A stretch of 64,000 nucleotides of DNA from Phallusia mammillata (taxonomy: Eukaryota; Chordata; Ascidiacea; Phlebobranchia; Ascidiidae): the NCBI GenBank assembly GCA_003260075.1, contig QLIY01000172.1, positions 1 through 64,000 on the forward strand. Direction: 5' to 3'. The notes under the pieces were generated by a model. The model saw only the letters and a program-made list of their open reading frames with translations. It was not told the origin of the DNA and ran no database searches. The translations under genes were made by a program, and so were the position numbers. Below, in pieces: positions 45,434 to 56,811 of the stretch. Each line of letters opens with the position of its first letter. Positions within the stretch are counted from its first letter, which is position 1.

Positions 45434-47245
45434 TTAGTAGGGCTGGTAGAACTTGGGTGCATTCAGAAGCATGTAATCCATCCTTTCTTGGTAGTCACTG
45501 TTCCAGAAGGGATTTATTTGGATTTTCATTGTCCAATCCAATCTAAAATGGCACAAAAATAGTAAATTGATTGTTTTTATTGTCCAACATAACCGTGAAA
45601 GTCTTTATTTGACTCAGAAGTGACCAAAGTTTTGTTCACAGGGGGATACATAACTTAGTCAGAACGGGGGGGGGGTTTTTATTGTCCAACATATCCGTGA
45701 AAGTCTTTATTTGACTCAAAAGTGACCAAAGTTTTGTTCACAGGGGGATACATAACTTAGTCAGAACTTTAAGCTTTTGGATAAAAGATGAAGCCAAATA
45801 AATGCAGTTAATTAAAGTTAAAATACGAAACAGGTCGGAGGCACGTATCAGCCAAGAGACTTATATTAACTTATAGGCTATATAATATATAGCCTATATT
45901 ACTTCGTATTACACACGTTTTATTAAACAAATTTATATACTGTCAGGTATTGAATGAATTAAGTTTGCGGTTGTGATTTGATGCCTCCTTGATTTAATCA
46001 ATTACTTTAAAGCCAGATATCAAATATAGCGTTTAACAAAAATGTCTATTTGTAAGCAGTGTTCGTTTTGTACTCCGGGTGGAATTTGAACTAAAGGTGG
46101 TGCAGGTTATTTGGACCGTGTAGTAAATCGATTCGCGGAGTTTAATTTAGCCATAGAAACCACTTGGTATCTGCGTCCAATATTTCTAAATTTGAGAAAG
46201 TTTTTGCCAAAATAGGAAGATTTTATAATGCCACGCTGTGTTCAACACAAAATACGCAATTGAACATCAATGCCCCTGGGTCGAGTTTTGTGGTTTAATA
46301 AGCAACGTAAACTGAATGCCTTCTTTCGAATTTAATATGCCACAGCTCAATGTTGACATATGTGTTTCATTATAAATAGAGTAACCTTTAAATTAGGCCT
46401 ATTGAGAGAAGCTAAATTCTCGACTAATTAAAGATTATAGCAATGGCATTACTGTCGTTGAAAGAACCTTTAAAATAGATGGATATTCAACGTGGGAAAA
46501 TAGGCTGGGAAACGACACAACATTATTAGATAGCGGATATCCCGTACCAATGTGTGTCGGCGAGTATAAAATTTTAAGTGTGAAATACAATTAGGTTAAA
46601 TACACCGTGATTTTTAATAGCGTTGTTTAACGCGTGCTGTTTCCATTCAGCACACAAGCTCATCAACAAAAACAAAAACATGAAATAATAACAGTTTCTT
46701 GATTTGTCATTAAAATGTGAAACCGAAACGATCTTAAAACTGACATTTACACTGGTCGGTTGAAACATATTGGCTACGTGACGTCACAACGACAACATTT
46801 TTTCACCTAACAAGGAAAAAGGTTGGTGACCTTGAACCACACGTAGCAGAACGCTGCCTATTGGACCAAAATCGATTATTGCTCTGCGTGGTGTCATCAA
46901 CATATTTGAACGGTGGTGCGACAACGAGCACAAACATGTCAATCTGTTGCGGATACCTTTCAAATCCACCAGGAATATATTTCCAGTATCTATCGAATTC
47001 GTTGAGGGCACTTGATATTACTTGATCATGAAGTCGATCTCGCGAATGTTCGTTGCTACCGTACATTACACCACGTGCTTGAATGCTATCCAAAAACCTT
47101 TACAAGAGAACGCCGTTGAAAAATTTTAGTTGTGTATTGGCCGCAAGTTACGACAGGTTTGGTCTATCTTTTATGAAGTGTCTATTACGTACCTCTGAAA
47201 ACCTTCCTCGCTCGCAAAGGCACCGTCTCTATAGGCTGAAGCCAT
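45434..47245 (-). CDS. Unrecognised 100-residue protein, three exons
   Basis: Exons 47193-47245, 46957-47097 and 45434-45542 on the minus strand join in phase (donors GTACGT and GTATCC; acceptors GTAAAG and TTTTAG) to give exactly 100 residues. It starts MASAYRDGAF, has a hydrophilic middle with Arg, Asp and Tyr (VMYGSNEHSRDR, EFDRYWKYIPGGF), and ends with an aromatic tail, MLLNAPKFYQPY. There is no signal peptide, membrane segment or Cys pattern. The Tyr/Trp/Pro-rich ending recalls small axonemal or sperm-tail proteins, but I do not recognise the family. The coding look, phase consistency and good splice sites make a real gene likely. Intron 2 holds a G10-joined duplication (45573-45767). 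Confidence 0.6.
45573..45767. repeat. G10-joined duplication in an intron
   Basis: Bases 45573-45665 recur at about 45675-45767 with very few differences, separated by ten G at 45666-45675. Confidence 0.7.
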
Positions 47246-48219
47246 TTCTATCGTTTAGCAGCAGCAAGCAAAACGCAGACCCTAAACAACAGTCTACGGA
47301 GAAAAGAGAAACTCTTTTACAACACCATTTCTGTCAATATTTGCCTAGAACATCGACTGGTACGTTGACTAGAACATTGCCTAAACCAACCTTACTTCAG
47401 CCTACATGGATACCGCCCAATGTTTATTAATCTGGCCCTTTGGCCCGTCACCTATTGTAATCTTTTGTCACGTGCCTAAGTCAAACAAGCTGTCCTTCCC
47501 GCCCACGTGACCTCGCAAGATTCTACCGAGCGTAATACGTCCTTGAAACAGCGAAAAGCGATATCTTATTACAAAGGAATGGGTCGTGTATCAATTTTCT
47601 CGTGTCACTAGCGCAATCTAACTTGTTTTTCGTACACATTAAGTTCAAATATAATGGTTGACGAAAACTGGTAAAATTTGAAAAACAATTTTAAGAAGGA
47701 TTTGACTTTGTAGTAACAACCAATTAAATTTAATTAATGTAAAAAGCATGATAACTAAAGTTTCGGCCATTTCGCGTTATTATATCGACAAGTTCGCTGT
47801 TGTTGTTTAGCGGCACATTTGGCTGTTTGAACAAGCAAATGTTTATTGTAGTTATAAGGGACTGTCCGCTGAACAAGACATTAACCAGTTCTTTGCATTA
47901 ACAATACATCCCGTTTCCATGGTCGTCGGTCTGATTGGACTTATTTTAAATTGTGGTCCGATCGGACGAGCAGCAACTACGTTACGTTTGGCGAAACATT
48001 ACGTACAATAAGCCATACATTGGCAACAACTATCCAAACAAAAAAGGCCCGATCGGACCTCCCTGCGAGAAGATCCACTAAAACGTTTTTTCGCGTCCGA
48101 TCGAACGAAAAAACGGAATAGTCCGAACGCATGAACGGCCCGATATTTGTTTGTCCAGATCAGCGCATAGGCCACTACAACTTCTCTCCTTGTTGAAAAT
48201 TTTACTTGTATTATTGCAT
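47246..48219. other. Intergenic
   Basis: No supportable exon. It contains several GATCGGAC words at 47930-48110. Confidence 0.35.
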
Positions 48220-49160
48220 TTAGATGTGTGTGTATTTGTTTAAGGCGAAAGATTGTGGGTCGAACAATAACATTTGTCCAATATCCACACAAGCGCCCAA
48301 ATAATAGCTTTGTTCCAATCCAAGTGGTTTTAAGATCTGATACTGTTGCTTAATTATGTCGATTTTTTGTGTTTCAAGACATTCTGCCACATACATAACA
48401 GGTTCAGAGCCCAAAATAAAAAACAACTCTTTACAATCTGTAGATGACAAACACACTGTTTACTTCTACCAATTGTCAAAGGTCACACTTTCATGAAAAA
48501 CAGTTTAATGATGTAGCACCAAACAACTTTTCCACCCCAAAACATAAAGCCTAAAACTAATAAAATTCAAATATTAGGCATTCCACAAATGGCCACATAA
48601 AAGATATTAAACCATTCGCTCGCTGAAATAGGGTAGTGAAAATAACTAAAGAAGTGCAAACAATTTACCAAAGCAAACAACCATAACAAAGTACAGGGAT
48701 TGGTAAGAATTTCCTGCTGTGAAAAGGAAATACACAAAAATATCACTTGTAATAAAGTACATACGCCAACTCCACAACTTATTCATTGAGACAACATGCT
48801 GACAAACATAGTGATAAGCAAAAATAAAAGGTTCTCCAGCAATCCTAAAAACAGTCCAAATGTAAAGCAGTGGTACAAGCACAAATATGAAAGCAACATC
48901 CTCAGGTAAAAATGGAACAAACATTGGTAGATAGCTAACGAATGAGTAACTTTTATAGCAGATGAACACAAAAAATGTTGGCACTGATGATATTATAAAA
49001 GAAAACATCAGTATTTTGGATGTAATTACAAATGATCCAAGAAGAAAAAGCACAACTATAAGAAATTTTATATTAAATAATCTACCAAATATATTTTTCC
49101 TGAGTTCTGCATGTTTGTTAAACCTTCGTCGCAAGTATTGTGAAAACTGCCCTCATAATG
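48220..49160 (-). pseudogene. Unrecognised membrane-protein reading frame, possibly broken
   Basis: A minus-strand frame at 48646-49134 encodes about 160 residues with four or more strongly hydrophobic segments, including FLIVVLFLLGSFVITS, VAFIFVLVPLLYIW and SDIFVYFLFTAGNSYQSLYF. It begins in mid-sequence with a Lys/Arg-rich run and ends at a stop at 48646. A second segment at 48220-48435 follows a CTACAG acceptor and reads ILGSEPVMYVAECLETQ then LGACVDIGQMLLFDP before a stop. The two may belong to one damaged multi-pass protein gene. I do not recognise the family. Confidence 0.35.
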
Positions 49161-49179
49161 TTGGCAAAAATTCTTAGTC

Positions 49180-51670
49180 TCTTCTGTTCATTCAATGGCT
49201 TTACTTTTTTCCAAATAAGTCAAAGCACTTTTGTGATTGCCAAGCACACGAAAACAATAGGCTAAATTGCTGTAACTTTTACGAACAGCTAGGGATGTAG
49301 ACTGTTAATATTGTAATCTCATTGCAATCTCTTTTTAAAGTATTTTTTCAGCATGACCAAAGTCTTGACAAGACGATTCTGCTTGTTTAGTTCTGATTGA
49401 TACAGATTTGAAAGAAAGAAAACAAGCTTTGCCACAACTTCTAAAAAAAGCTTCATTGTCATTCAGATCATCAGCAACACCATAGTATCCATTATTTTGC
49501 CAAAAAAGTCAAGAATGTGTAGCATTTTAGGATTAAGACGAAAAGCGTTGGTTCTCTTTATTCTGGTCATAAAACCAGGAAAAACCTGTTTGTGTGTAAT
49601 TTTTACAACTTTTAATATCAAACTCAGTGAAAGTAAGTTGTTGGAAATCATGGACTATTTGAAAGAAATTAATAAGGACAGATCGTTTGACAAATTTGAG
49701 TATGTCATTTCTGCATTTAATGTCTCCTTGTTTATGTATTTGAGAGTAAAATTGCAGTCTAACAGCACATGCATTGTCCAAAGCTAAAAGCATTTTTCTG
49801 CCAAATCAGATGACAATTTCTCTGCATTCATAAGTTGGTGTAAAAAATCAACAGAAGAACATGCTTCAATTTTGTTTTCTGCCCAAAGCAACCACAAAAA
49901 CGGTCATACCCTGATAAAAAAATGTTTAATGTTAACAGCATTAGGACTTGACAAGCTAAACAGAATGTGTATGGGGTGGAAATGTTGCAAATCTTCTGTG
50001 ACAATAATTTGAATTTGTCTGATTGAGTTGATGCTTGTAAAAGCAGCATCCGCTTCTTTACAAAATACTTCATAGACAGACGTAGAACTACAAACAAACA
50101 TGCATTTGCTAACACATCTGCCAAATGATAGCCATTTTTCAGGGCCTCACTGTTTTCTAAATATTTTGCCATTTCTGATGTGGGTTTAATTTATTCAATT
50201 TTCCATGGCTTGATTGGAGTACCAGAAAATCCCAATGGAAACTTACATGTAAATGGTATCATCTCATCAAGGAAATACCTTTTGGTGTAAATCATAAAAC
50301 CAATCATCTGTCCCATGATCATTTATGCAATGCAAGGAAACATCACTAGGACCAATTGAAAAATTACTGCCAGCCACCTAAAATACGAAAGAATGTCATG
50401 AAAATTTCTGTGTACACCTCCAGCTAAAACAGAGATGTGTTCAAAATCAGAATAGGGTGTAATTTATTTTCTGGCAAAAGATCCCATTTTTACCAGGGCA
50501 TATTTACAAGGTGGCTGGCGTCTAATCTTCACACAGTAGTCCATTACATTTTTCATTATTGTCACATACCTTTTATGAATTTCATCATTCAGTTGTATAA
50601 AATAGTAAAATTGTTTTTGCATAGTTTTGTAGAGCCAAACCCCTAACGTTTAGCAACCCTACCAGATTGGAAAGAATGGCCTGCGCGGAGGATTTATCCT
50701 CTTTATCCCCGGCTTTTTACGTGTAATCCGCGCAAAAAATGTTGTCCGCACAACTTAGCACAGCTTTCATAGGTAACTATAATAAACTTTCTTTAAAATT
50801 TTATATTTTCGTTGCACAATGAAGTTCTACGTCGACACAAGCCTTATTTCGCGAACAATCCTCGTAAATTAGTCAAGCACATCGAAACTTGCCGATCGTC
50901 ACGCTTGAAATAACATTTCTAATTCGCTAACGTAGTCGTTAAAAGTACATTTGTCTGCATTTTTAGGACGTAGTTTGACTATTAAAGTGACTGTCGGCTG
51001 GGTGAGTTACACAAAATAATGTTTTTTATGACAAATAATTAAAAACAGTTAAGAGCAGTTTGGCAATGGCAATTATTAACTATCCCCACGAAACAAATCA
51101 GCAAAATGTTTGAATCGTTATGAAAATAAAAAATTGTAGGATCTTATCTGCTGCGTGCGCAGTAGAGCAAAGCTGAAGATTCGTCGTGTTTATTACTTCA
51201 TTTAGCTGTTCTTTTTGTCGGCTGGATAGTCTTGCAGGCGTTACATACAAATTGCGTTAATCGTTAAAAATCCACTTGTCAATCAAAAGTCTTTCAATCC
51301 GCGCAGAAAATTGCAATTCCGCGCAATTATTTTAACGAAACAAATATCCTTCGCGCAAAAATAAAATTTTCCAATCTGGCAACCCTATAGCCGTGTGTAC
51401 AAACTTTCTCATTTCAGAGTCCTCCTTAAAAATAACCTTTGAAATTGTCATGCTGTTTCTCAGCTTCAGCAAGGTCAAGTACATGTGTGAGCAAAGTTCA
51501 TCAAGATCATGTTGTATTTCAAGTTTCAACCACATTATGAGGATCTCTTAAGTCTTAACAATGCTGTATTTAACAGAACTGTGCCTCTACTAAGTGCAAT
51601 TTTTTCTCTTCGGTCTAATTCCTCACTGTTACTCATTTGATGGTAAATTTTTGCCAGCTCATGATGAACC
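49180..51670 (-). pseudogene. Decayed TPR-repeat protein gene, apparently intronless
   Basis: Minus-strand frames from about 51670 down to 49180 show helical-repeat sequence in changing frames. They include HHELAKIYHQMSNSEELDRR and ALSRGTVLLNTALLRLK at 51545-51665, HDLDELCSHMYLTLLKLRNS at 51430-51520, a LHQLMNAEKLSSDLAEKC part near 49800, and a clear TPR unit, YSNLAYCFRVLGNHKSALTY, near 49200-49260. Stops and frameshifts separate them, and no convincing introns are seen. A 718-bp transposon splits it at 50662-51379; bridging its target site gives continuous reading (FVHTAIG then LLNVRGLALQNY). I infer an old, possibly processed, pseudogene. Confidence 0.4.
50662..51379. mobile_element. 718-bp nonautonomous DNA transposon, 8-bp target duplication
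   Basis: The inverted ends are CCAGATTGGAAA and TTTCCAATCTGG. They are flanked by a perfect duplication, CAACCCTA (50654-50661 and 51380-51387). Just inside both ends is CGCGC-rich sequence. No transposase frame is present. The 8-bp duplication suits hAT-like elements, although the CCAG start is not the usual CAG. Confidence 0.82.
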
Positions 51671-52594
51671 CCGGTTGATTCCAAGCAAATTTTACCGCAG
51701 CAAAAGTAAACACAGACATGCTTTGGCGGGTATTAGTCATGCGTGACTGATTTCGTTGTTTTTTTAAGTACCGGTACCGGACACACATAATTTAAGTACC
51801 GTACACACGTAATTTCTGTACATATATTATTTGTGACATATTCCCATAGATTACTACAGTATTAGATTACAGTAGGCTACATGGTTTTTTTAAATCGCGC
51901 CTGTTCTTGCTTTACAGCCGTTGTTGATCCGATCGGACTTTTCCGATTTTTCTATCCTTTAAACGCAAAATGGCATACCGGTAGCATTTTTTAGGTTTAA
52001 GCCAGCACAGTCCGAAATTAGAATAAAATTTTTTGTCAGTAAATAATTTTCGAAAATACTCCCAATTTTCACGGTAAAACATAAAGGAGTAGGCTACCCG
52101 TATTTGTAAGCTTTATTGACAGCTAACAAAGCTTTGTTCAAAGGGACCCATAATACTAATAATGGTAATGCTAATGTTAAATAAGATTATACTCCAAAAT
52201 AGTGAACTAAAGCATAGCTTACCATACGCTGTGTGGCTGCTTTTCTTGCAGCTGCTCTCATTGGCATGTCTTGCTGAAGAATATGAATACATGGGATGGC
52301 ATTTGACTTTAACGACTTTTGCCACCTACTGTAATTTATTGGTGCAACTTTCATCTAGAAAATAACTTCTACAGAGAACACTACATTTTGTTGGCCCCTT
52401 TCACTTTCTCAACTCACTCGTAGCAGGCGATCGCCTGCTGTATAGTCTTGACAACTACTGTGGCGCAATTGAACTGTTTTGGATCTTGGATACGAACTGT
52501 ATTTAATTGTTGTCATTTGCTGAATTCGTGCACTGTTCTTGCACCTTCATCGCCATAATATAACACTGAAACCCACAGTTTGTGCAGTCTAGAG
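51671..52594. other. Intergenic
   Basis: No supportable exon seen. Confidence 0.35.
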
Positions 52595-52828
52595 CAGTGG
52601 TCGGCAACCGCCGGTCCGATGCCCGGTGCCGGTCCGCGAGGTGTTCGTTACCGGGCCGTATACTTTTTCAGGTCAAACGCTTTGTAACATTTTCCCCGTG
52701 CATCCCGGGGAAGGTAAACTAATTTAAGCGTTTTTATTGCTAAATATTTGCAGTTTTTCCAAGGCCGGTCCGCGATCAAATTTCAGGTTCAAAACCGGTC
52801 CGCAGTGTAGAAAAGGTTGCCGACCCTG
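52595..52828. mobile_element. hAT-type MITE (234 bp)
   Basis: The ends are CAGTGGTCGGCAACC and GGTTGCCGACCCTG. The flanking 8-mers GTCTAGAG and GTCTTGAG match at 7 of 8 positions. Same family as 55161-55395 and the half copy at 2128-2252. Confidence 0.88.
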
Positions 52829-54075
52829 GTCTTGAGGGCAGTTGTGAATTACTGACTCATTGTACCTGATGATGGTACCGACGAAGACGCTAGCCTAGGT
52901 TTGCCTAAAGTGAGCTTAGGCCGTGACTAGTCTAAAATTTGGGACGTCACATAATTTCTGAACACCATCAGCCCAACAAAGCGTTTGGAAATATTGAACT
53001 GGACCGGTAATATTATTAACTGTTTTAGTAACTCAAAGATACGCGGTTATAAAGCTCAATGAATGTTTGGTAGATCAAAAACTTTAGTTAAATGATTTTC
53101 TTACTTTCCACAGAATTTCTGTTAGTTTGCAAAATTACGCGTAATAAGTTAGTTATCCACAGGCAATTTGTGATCACAGACAAGACAAAAAACATCAGGA
53201 TTGTGCGCAAACAATTGCATTTTTCGATTAATTAATGTGATTAAATAAAAAAACAGCAATGAAGACTTCTATCTTACTTTGATTTCGATTTATTAGAACG
53301 ATCTCACATCAAAATACGATTGTAGAAATACTTCAAACTTTTAGCGCTCCCCGCGAAATTGCTTTAGGGACCCCGCTGAGTTGCGGACCTAAGTTTGAGA
53401 ACGGTTGATGGTCCGCATGAACATAGACTGGCCCCCAAAACATATGGCTTAAAATCTAAAATTGCGCTGTATTTGCCAAATATTTATGACATAAACTTTA
53501 GCAATATTGTTACACTTATAAAAACGAATTTTTGACATCATCGTATTTAGATTGAAAGTGTGTGATTTTGAAGTTTTTTTTGTTTTTGACAATACAAATA
53601 ACATGTTGTGATTTATACAATTAAAACTGATAGAAGTGGGGTAGGCTACGGTATTTAGAAATTCTCGTACAAAATTTGTACATAGATTGTATTGCAAAGT
53701 AGCAAAAAAGCTATTTAACAGCAGAATTTTCATGTCAAAAGCACTACGAAGTGGCTGGAGTTTGGTGCAGCGGAATCACGGTTTCGTCCAGTCGCTTGTT
53801 GGTTACAGGTTTACAAATCTTGCTTGGTGGGGCAGGATCTCCACGATAATGTGCATGTGCGGTCGACTCAGCCTGGGATATATCGAAAATAAGATTAAGG
53901 GATAAATATCGCATACATTTAAATAAAAACATCATTGTGTTGACCCTCGCGAACAGTAACATTGCAACATTTATAATTAACTCAGTTGTAACGACGTGGA
54001 TTTTGGAATAGAAATTTGGGTCCAAATACATGAAGTCGATTAGAACAGCAAATTCAGCGACTCTTCACGTATTTA
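52829..54075. other. Intergenic
   Basis: No supportable exon. TTTGAGAACGGTTG near 53394 resembles a decayed hAT-type terminus but has no partner. Confidence 0.35.
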
Positions 54076-56811
54076 TCAAACCTTAGGGTGGCTTTTCATC
54101 ATCCTCTCAGACTTTAACCACCCTGATGAGCTATTTCTTGTAATCAATTGCACTTTATCTGTGTAGTTAACCATAAATGGTTACTCTGTCAATCAACGCA
54201 GTTTCATGACAAAAAGGTTTAATTGCTATGAAAATCAATTATTTACTTTACATAGCTACTTACAGTAAAGGCAATGTAAGGGGGCTGGTATTTTCTTGCT
54301 GGTTTAAAATTTTGTCTTCTTTGTACTGAATCCGTACCAAATTTTCGGTAGTTGATGCTATACGATGTGTCATCATAGAATGGCATGGATCGTTCATGCT
54401 TTACAATAAAGATTAAAAAGTGGTATGATGAGTAGGCTATTATCGTATTGACTGCATACGATTTACTTACAAAATTTTAGGAGTGTTTTTTCTGTCAACT
54501 GACAACAAACATGTTATGTTTATGTCACAACATATACGTACCGCAGAAGTTTTAGGTTTTGCTAACACTGGTCGTTCATATTTTGTGTTGGTTTGTCCGT
54601 GAACATCCCGATATTGTGTGGTGTCTTGAAACGGTTTCTTCGCGCAAGCAACCTTCAAATTGCCTTCAGGTTTCCAGGGCGTTGGTCGAATTCCCTGGCC
54701 AAAAAATAACATATTACAATCCTGAAGCAAAAAACACACCGATTGTTTTAATTCAACCAACTTGTGCCTGTTTTTCTCTGAAATCGTAGTCGTAGAGCGT
54801 CTCGTGGTTGAAAGGTGTCTCCGATGGTTGGTATTGTTGCACTGGTTTAAATGACTTGGGCCGGCTCACGCCCGCATGTTTGATATAGTCATTCTGTACA
54901 CACATTCAACACATATAAATAAAAAAAAACGGTAAATCGGTTGTAATTTCTATGTTACAAATCAAGTCTTTGCGAACTTAAAAAAACAGTGTACCGAGGA
55001 CAGTTGCAAAGACATCCAAGTTTTTCCGAAAGTGCACTGCTTTAAACCGTTTTTAAATGTCACTTTTCTCAGTCGCAGAATAACCACAAAGAAGCAGATG
55101 CCTTATATTTTGCAAAAAATACCTCTATAGTTGACAATAAATTATTTGAGTACTCTAAAACAGTGGTCGGCAACCGCTGGTCCGCGGCCCAGTACCGGTC
55201 CGCGAGGAGTTCGTTACCGGGCCGTATAATTTTTCAAGTTTAATGCTATGAAACATTTTGCCCATATATCCCGTGGATGATAAACTAATTTAAGCGTTTT
55301 TATTGCCAAATATTTGTAGTTTCTTGAAAACCGGTCCGCGATAAAATTTTAGTTTCAAAAACGAGCCGCAGTGCAAAAAAGGTTGCCGACCCCTGCTCTA
55401 AAAGGTTAAAAATACCTGAAAGGTCGAGCAAATGTCAAACTTTTGTCCGTGGGGAATTTTAAGGCGGCCTGCTAATTTATCTTGGACCAAAGCTGGCACG
55501 GGAGAATCACTCGATAAATTTCGTTTTTCCGTAAAATCGGCACGATGGGTCGTTAAAAGTTGCATCGCTGATTTGCTCTGAATGCGGTCCGTCTCTGGAA
55601 TGATCGGTTGGCGGCGGGACTGTGAGTCAGGAGATCTTTAAAGAGGAAATGACAGGTACTTATTTCCATACATGGCGCTGGTCACCAAAGCAATTAGGAA
55701 ATGTTCACAAAGAACAAACAGGTTAACTAAATTTGGACATACTAGTCAACAGACGTGTAGATTCACATAAAAGATACGATAAGCATCCCTAAACTACACA
55801 AACCGAAAAGTGTCTTGTACTGTTGTAGTTAAAAGGACGTGCTTGCCAGCTGAAGGCATGATTCCACTTTCCTGCTCGATGATAATCGGCTTTCTTTTTG
55901 CTCCTAAAAACTCAGGCTTAGTATAAGCTCTGTAGGTCTCTTGGTTAACCGACACTTTTTGGTGACTTTCCCCTTCCTGCAAATTAAAACACGACCCAAT
56001 TAAGAATAAATGTTCATTCAAAGTGTTTATAAGTTACCCTAAAGCCTATTAGCATATAGCATAAAACGTTTATGGCATGTTTTATAATATAAACGCAGTT
56101 TTTTACCGTAGAAAACTGGTGATCCGCAGGGTTGGGCTTAAAAGGAAGGGGCCTTAGGCCACGTTTTTGTTTGTAGCTTTCGTCGTAAGTTGATTTGCAA
56201 TTCATCGGTTCTTGTTTTACTTTAGGACCGTTTTTCGGAGGCACCCACCTTTGATTTTAAAACATCGCATTTGCCAAGAGTGCCACATGTTACTGCATGT
56301 TGTGTGAAATGTGATAATACTAAATTAGATCAGATGCTAGTATTATTTCAATTACAAACCATCCCCCAACCCGAATAGCTTAACCGTGAGTTGTGCAAAA
56401 ATTTTTGTTGAAGTGTATATGCATTGAGTAAACACAAAATGAATAAACCATTTTGAAAGCCCATTTTAGTGAACCATAGTCAGCATATGGTTTTGGTGGA
56501 ACAATGCAAAATGACTTACTTGGTTCTGACAGATTGGGGATGACGAATGTAGTTATCGTCGTACATTGTTCTCATATCGTGCACAGCATTCTTGTCGTAT
56601 ATAAACTCTCCGTTAGATGGGGGTCGAATGCAGAATTTATCCTGGCGTGGCCATGGTTCATACATCTAAAGTAAAGAATAGTGGTCGCTTATGAAAATTT
56701 TGTTGAAAAAAGGGCACCTACCGTTGCATATTCGGATGCCAGGTTTTTCCACACTGAAGAGGCCTCTTTTTCGTCCGAACTTAGTGGCTGTGCTTCCATT
56801 TTCATCAACAT
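54076..56811 (-). CDS. SAXO-like axonemal microtubule-stabilising protein
   Basis: Nine minus-strand exons join in phase to a 404-residue protein: 56722-56811, 56520-56665, 56107-56248, 55800-55976, 55416-55619, 54762-54893, 54542-54694, 54264-54398 and 54076-54111. It is rich in short repeated motifs of the SAXO (FAM154) type, with Tyr/Phe-Lys-Pro blocks such as PLPFKPNPADHQF, SFKPVQQYQPSETPF and NFKPARKYQPP. These alternate with T-x-Y-x-x-D/Y modules (KSTYDESYKQK, NQETYRAYTK, TTQYRDV). SAXO proteins bind and stabilise microtubules in cilia and flagella, and human SAXO2 is of similar length. There is no signal peptide or membrane segment. The start is the first of two near ATGs (56811, 56805). 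The exon 4 donor GTGTAG is weak. Intron 5 holds a hAT-type MITE. Confidence 0.85.
55161..55395. mobile_element. hAT-type MITE (235 bp) in SAXO-like intron 5
   Basis: The ends are CAGTGGTCGGCAACC and GGTTGCCGACCCCTG, with a perfect 8-bp target duplication CTCTAAAA (55153-55160 and 55396-55403). It is about 80% similar by eye to 52595-52828. Confidence 0.92.

Noticed and set aside
47083..47430. Plus-strand 115-codon frame
   Set aside because: It overlaps the first exons of the minus-strand 100-residue gene, which has consistent splice phases; the plus frame is a shadow.
53341..53410. Possible hAT-type terminus ending TTTGAGAACGGTTG
   Set aside because: No matching opposite end or target duplication was found nearby.
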